Source: Cucumis sativus (taxonomy: Eukaryota; Streptophyta; Magnoliopsida; Cucurbitales; Cucurbitaceae). From it: a stretch of 64,000 nucleotides of DNA. Shown one piece after another: positions 61,058 through 64,000 of this stretch (its first letter is position 1; each line of letters opens with the position of its first letter). Below the pieces are notes generated by a model. That model saw only the letters and a list, made by a program, of their open reading frames with translations. It was not told where the DNA came from and ran no database searches. The DNA lies in contig NC_026656.2 of the NCBI RefSeq assembly GCF_000004075.3, positions 16,103,607 to 16,167,606 of the forward strand. Direction: 5' to 3'. The position numbers and the translations under genes are program-made.

Positions 61058-61436
61058 CTTACTTCTTTGGATAAGTTTGCTGCAAAATTTAAGGTTCGTG
61101 TTTATTTCGTTGCATTTTTTAAAATATTTGCCTTGATATTTGCCTATGATTCAATATGGATTATTGCGATAAGCTTCTTAAAGAAAATGGAAATATCATT
61201 ACATTTTCACCCACAGGTGAAGTGTTTGACTCTAATGAAAGTGGAATTCAATTAGGTAAATTTGAAGTGTTTGATAAAGGGTTGATCATAGTTGCATCAA
61301 TTGAAGATTCAAAATCAAGTGCTTGGGTGTTCCTTAGACCATTTACAGTTATAGGTTCCTTCATGGTAATTGGTATTGTTATTTGGATTTTGCAACATTT
61401 TTACTTAACAATCCTAGTGTGTTTCTCTTTGTTAGG
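61058..61436 (+). pseudogene. Glutamate receptor-like (GLR) channel gene fragment
   Basis: Pieces of a plant GLR are readable. LTSLDKFAAKFK ends at a donor-like AAG|GTTCG. After about 50 bp comes FAYDSIWIIA, then in the next frame DKLLKENGNIITFS (joined if one G is restored near 61169), which matches the end of the ligand-binding ANF domain. ...FEVFDKG then runs straight into LIIVASIEDSKSSAWVFLRPF and VIWILQH, the segment before and in the first channel membrane helix. The part normally between (glutamate-binding S1 lobe) is missing, and nothing recognisable follows. The 5' part is cut off by the adjacent retrotransposon and satellite. Family call is from motif recognition. Confidence 0.6.
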
Positions 61437-61625
61437 TTTAGCTTTTCAACTCTTTTAAGGCAAATCGCAAGTTCTTTTCGTTTTAGAACTTCGTATATGG
61501 GTTTAGCTTTTCAACTCTTTTCAAGGCAAATTGCAAGTTCTTTTCTTTTCAGAACTTCGTATATGGGTTTAGCTTTTCAACTCTTTTCAAGGCAAAATCG
61601 TAAGTTCTTTCTTTTTAGAACTCCG
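61435..61625 (+). repeat. 66-bp tandem repeat, about 3 copies
   Basis: Units start at 61435, 61500 and 61566 with ggtttagcttttcaactctt, followed by aaggcaaa and agaact.cgta. It begins directly after the GLR fragment and creates a repetitive ORF there. Confidence 0.9.
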
Positions 61626-62823
61626 TAAATTCCCATAGAACGTGTAATTGTTTATAATGTGTAATTGCTAACATATCTAGTGTTTTATGCACACATACAT
61701 ACACACTTAAACTCTCTGTATTTGTCTCTTTTTGTCTCCACACTACTACAAAAATTAGTTTACTTCACATTAATACAGTGTCAAGTAATCGACTGTCAAG
61801 TATAGTCACATTACTTAACACTTACAAGTTTTGTACTGGCAAGTTTAGAGTTTTACTTACAAGTTATAACTACCACACACATGTTCAAAATTCAAAATCT
61901 ACTCTACTATGAAGCTTTATTTGATCATCGGCCTACAATATGGGTAAAGAATTGTTCTTCCTAATTATGGTTGATTAATCATTGATGTCCTTAAAAGTAG
62001 AAACGTGACATATCATGTATGCCCTTAAGTATCTCAAGCTTGTGTAGGCCAAGTTCAAAAAAGAAAATCAATTATGTTTAATAAGGAAGAAATAAAATAT
62101 AACTTGTACAAATATTCTGAAAATCAAATGAATAAATGGAGTAAACACAAACTACAATTATAAACATCCAGAAGGGTCAAATGTCTACGAATAGACTAAT
62201 GAGATTCAAAAATACCAGTCATGCTTGCATAACTGACTGAAAAAAATGTAATGTTTCCAAAAGATGCCGCATATCTCAAGTCCATTATAAGAAAACCTAA
62301 TGTTCTTCAGTTTGTAGTATCAACAATGCATGAGTAGTGTTAAACATGTCATTTCATTTAGTTTGCGAACTACTATGGCCTTCCTCTATTCTCATTCATT
62401 CATCATCGATCAAACAAAGTTAAAGAAATTTGATCACAAAAGCTCTTTCAAACAAAAAAATAAAAATAAAAACAAACAAATAATTCAAAAAAAATTAATT
62501 ATACCAAACAAGGAATAATTAACTAAACAAAATGTAAGGGATGAATCTTAAGAAAACAAATTACTAAAACCATATCTGATACAAATTTAGGGGGTTTTTT
62601 TGTCTATCAAATAAACCAATAAAACAATGAACTTCAAGAATTAAAATTCACAAAAATAATTCAATAAAAGAATGGCAAAAAACCTCAATATCACAAAATT
62701 AATAAGACGGAATAGATGCATTCTACAAACTTGTTTTATTGCATGCTCACCACCCCTTCCAAAATTTATTTGATAAAAAATTTAGTAAACTTAAAACACA
62801 GACAATAACAAAATTGTTGCAAA
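61626..62823. other. Intergenic region with CACTA terminus
   Basis: AT-rich DNA without a supported gene. Contains the CACTA-type terminus at 61741 (separate entry). The ORF at 62330-62518 is Lys/Asn-rich from A tracts and not a gene. Confidence 0.55.
61741..61860 (+). mobile_element. CACTA (En/Spm) transposon terminus
   Basis: CACTACTACAAAAA at 61741-61754 is the canonical terminal inverted repeat of plant CACTA elements. Subterminal sequence repeats the word gtcaagta (61784-61820) and related tcacatta/acttaca words, as expected for transposase-binding subterminal repeats. The opposite terminus (TTTTTGTAGTAGTG) is not visible in the window, so only one end is called. Confidence 0.7.
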
Positions 62824-62825
62824 CC

Positions 62826-64000
62826 TGCATTTACTGGTCAATGTCTTTAAATCAGCATTCTCTGACGTCAATTCTTGATTTTTAACTTCATAAGCATCCA
62901 CCTAACCATGAGACAATTATGAGAATATTTTATTTAACCACTAACAATCATGCTCATGCAAGACATTTAAAATAGAGGTTTTAACATACTATCCTTTTAT
63001 AGAAATCGTTATCAGTTTTCTTGCCATTCCAAGTTCCACGTCGTCACCCTCTTTCTGTTCATATCATACATTACAAAAGCCAGTAAATGAAAGGAATGAT
63101 CCATTATGGGTAAAATATTGATAAATAACTAAAATATACTTGTAGCAAATTCATTATCTCCGTTCCTGATATATTCTTTCTTTTTCTCCATTAAGACTTG
63201 ACTTGGTTTAGACATACAAAAACTCCTATCTAACCTGAATCCAACTTGAGCCTAGAACCGAAAAATAACTAAAAGGTATCTCACACACAATTTGATGTAC
63301 TCCTTTTCTTTCTTCTTCACCTCATGTATTTGTTGAGTTCCTACTTGCTTTGCACACAAACAGAAAACAACATTAGTACTAAAATTATTACATAGAAACT
63401 AGTATCTATCTCACAGCATCCAACTACCATAACCTGATTGCCAATAACCCTTCTCTGGAGTTCAACATTTTCCTACTGTAGCTTGTCAATTTGAGCTTTA
63501 AAAGCAGCCTTACCTTTGGCTTCCTGTGGAAAAGAACTTCCTTGTTCAATGTTAAATAGAGAGAAATCATAGAATTTAGACAAGTCTCGAGATTGTACTA
63601 TTCGTGTAACTGTTGCAATCTCCCTATCTTTAACTTGTACTACCGACTTTAGCCTCTCAACTTTGGTCTCCAACCTTGATATATCTTAATGTAGCCTGCC
63701 ACAAGAAAATAAAGGTGACTGAATACAAGGAACCATGGTTGTGTGAAGGAATATTAAAAAGCTTTGCAACATTATTACCCTGAAATGAACTACATTTATT
63801 CCATATCTTAAACCAATCTCCCATAACAAGAAATGAACCAAAATTAGAAACAGCAGCTCTTTCAACACTACCGAAAGACATAATCTCACGAAGACACTTA
63901 GCAATAAAATCGAATCTTTAACGCATCACCATTCTCATCAAATGTTAAACAAATCTCCTCTTAATTCCAATTATTTGATAAGCGAGAAACAAAATAGATC
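62826..64000 (-). pseudogene. Partial coiled-coil protein gene with two nonsense substitutions, runs off the window
   Basis: Minus-strand exon-like pieces with good splice signals: about 63905-63780 (CLREIMSFGSVERAAVSNFG, then FLVMGDWFKIWNKCSSF); 63693-63434; about 63345-63290 (THE-type Lys-rich QQIHEVKKKEKEYIKL); about 63050-62995 (KEGDDVELGMARK); 62901-62826 (VDAYEVKNQELTSENADLK, then TLTSKC). The main exon encodes a heptad-rich helix (SRLETKVERLKSVVQVKDRE, later GKAAFKAQIDKLQ then ENVELQRRVIGNQ). It contains TAA at 63684-63686 and TAG at 63473-63475, each one C-to-T change from a Gln codon that fits the context. Reading resumes sensibly after both. I do not recognise the protein with confidence; a cytoskeletal or centrosomal coiled-coil family is possible. 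Confidence 0.55.

Overview
The window is nuclear DNA from a dicot plant, most likely a member of the Cucurbitaceae. The plant assignment rests on intron-rich genes of plant-specific families, a nuclear tRNA-Tyr(GUA) with its usual short intron, and LTR, TRIM and CACTA elements. The cucurbit assignment is an inference from a block that looks like expanded cucurbit mitochondrial DNA and from dispersed repeats of a type I associate with cucurbits.

Positions 1-35,100 are genic: an SPD1/Ycf45-type AAA ATPase gene (minus, 1102-5683), tRNA-Tyr (minus, 7557-7648), a small spliced gene of unknown function (plus, CDS 11142-12574), an SCPL49-type serine carboxypeptidase (plus, 19145-22637), the minor-spliceosome protein U11/U12-31K (minus, 29750-30533) and a PORR-domain organellar RNA-binding protein (plus, 33875-35035). 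From family knowledge, the Arabidopsis counterparts of 31K, SCPL49 and SPD1 are neighbours (At3g10400, At3g10410, At3g10420), so this looks like conserved microsynteny. The genes share no single pathway; plastid development, vacuolar proteolysis, U12 splicing and organellar intron splicing sit side by side.

All four large genes are broken by single-base (once two-base) indels, nearly all in homopolymers. They total ten, their net effect restores the frame in every gene, and splice sites and catalytic motifs are intact. This reads as uncorrected long-read consensus error rather than gene death, and it is why naive ORF calling fragments these genes.

Positions 36,180-64,000 are accessory DNA. 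A ~10 kb block resembling mitochondrial DNA (36,180-48,750) is split by a 2.37 kb solo LTR. It abuts a ~10.3 kb satellite array of a ~187-bp monomer (48,753-59,080, about 55 copies) with a conserved hairpin and XhoI site. Then comes an internally deleted Ty3-gypsy chromodomain element with a perfect 5-bp target duplication and a triplicated TATA module in its 5' LTR (59,269-61,052). It is inserted in or beside a decayed glutamate-receptor-like gene fragment. A 66-bp tandem repeat, a CACTA terminus and a coiled-coil gene fragment with two C-to-T nonsense changes close the window.
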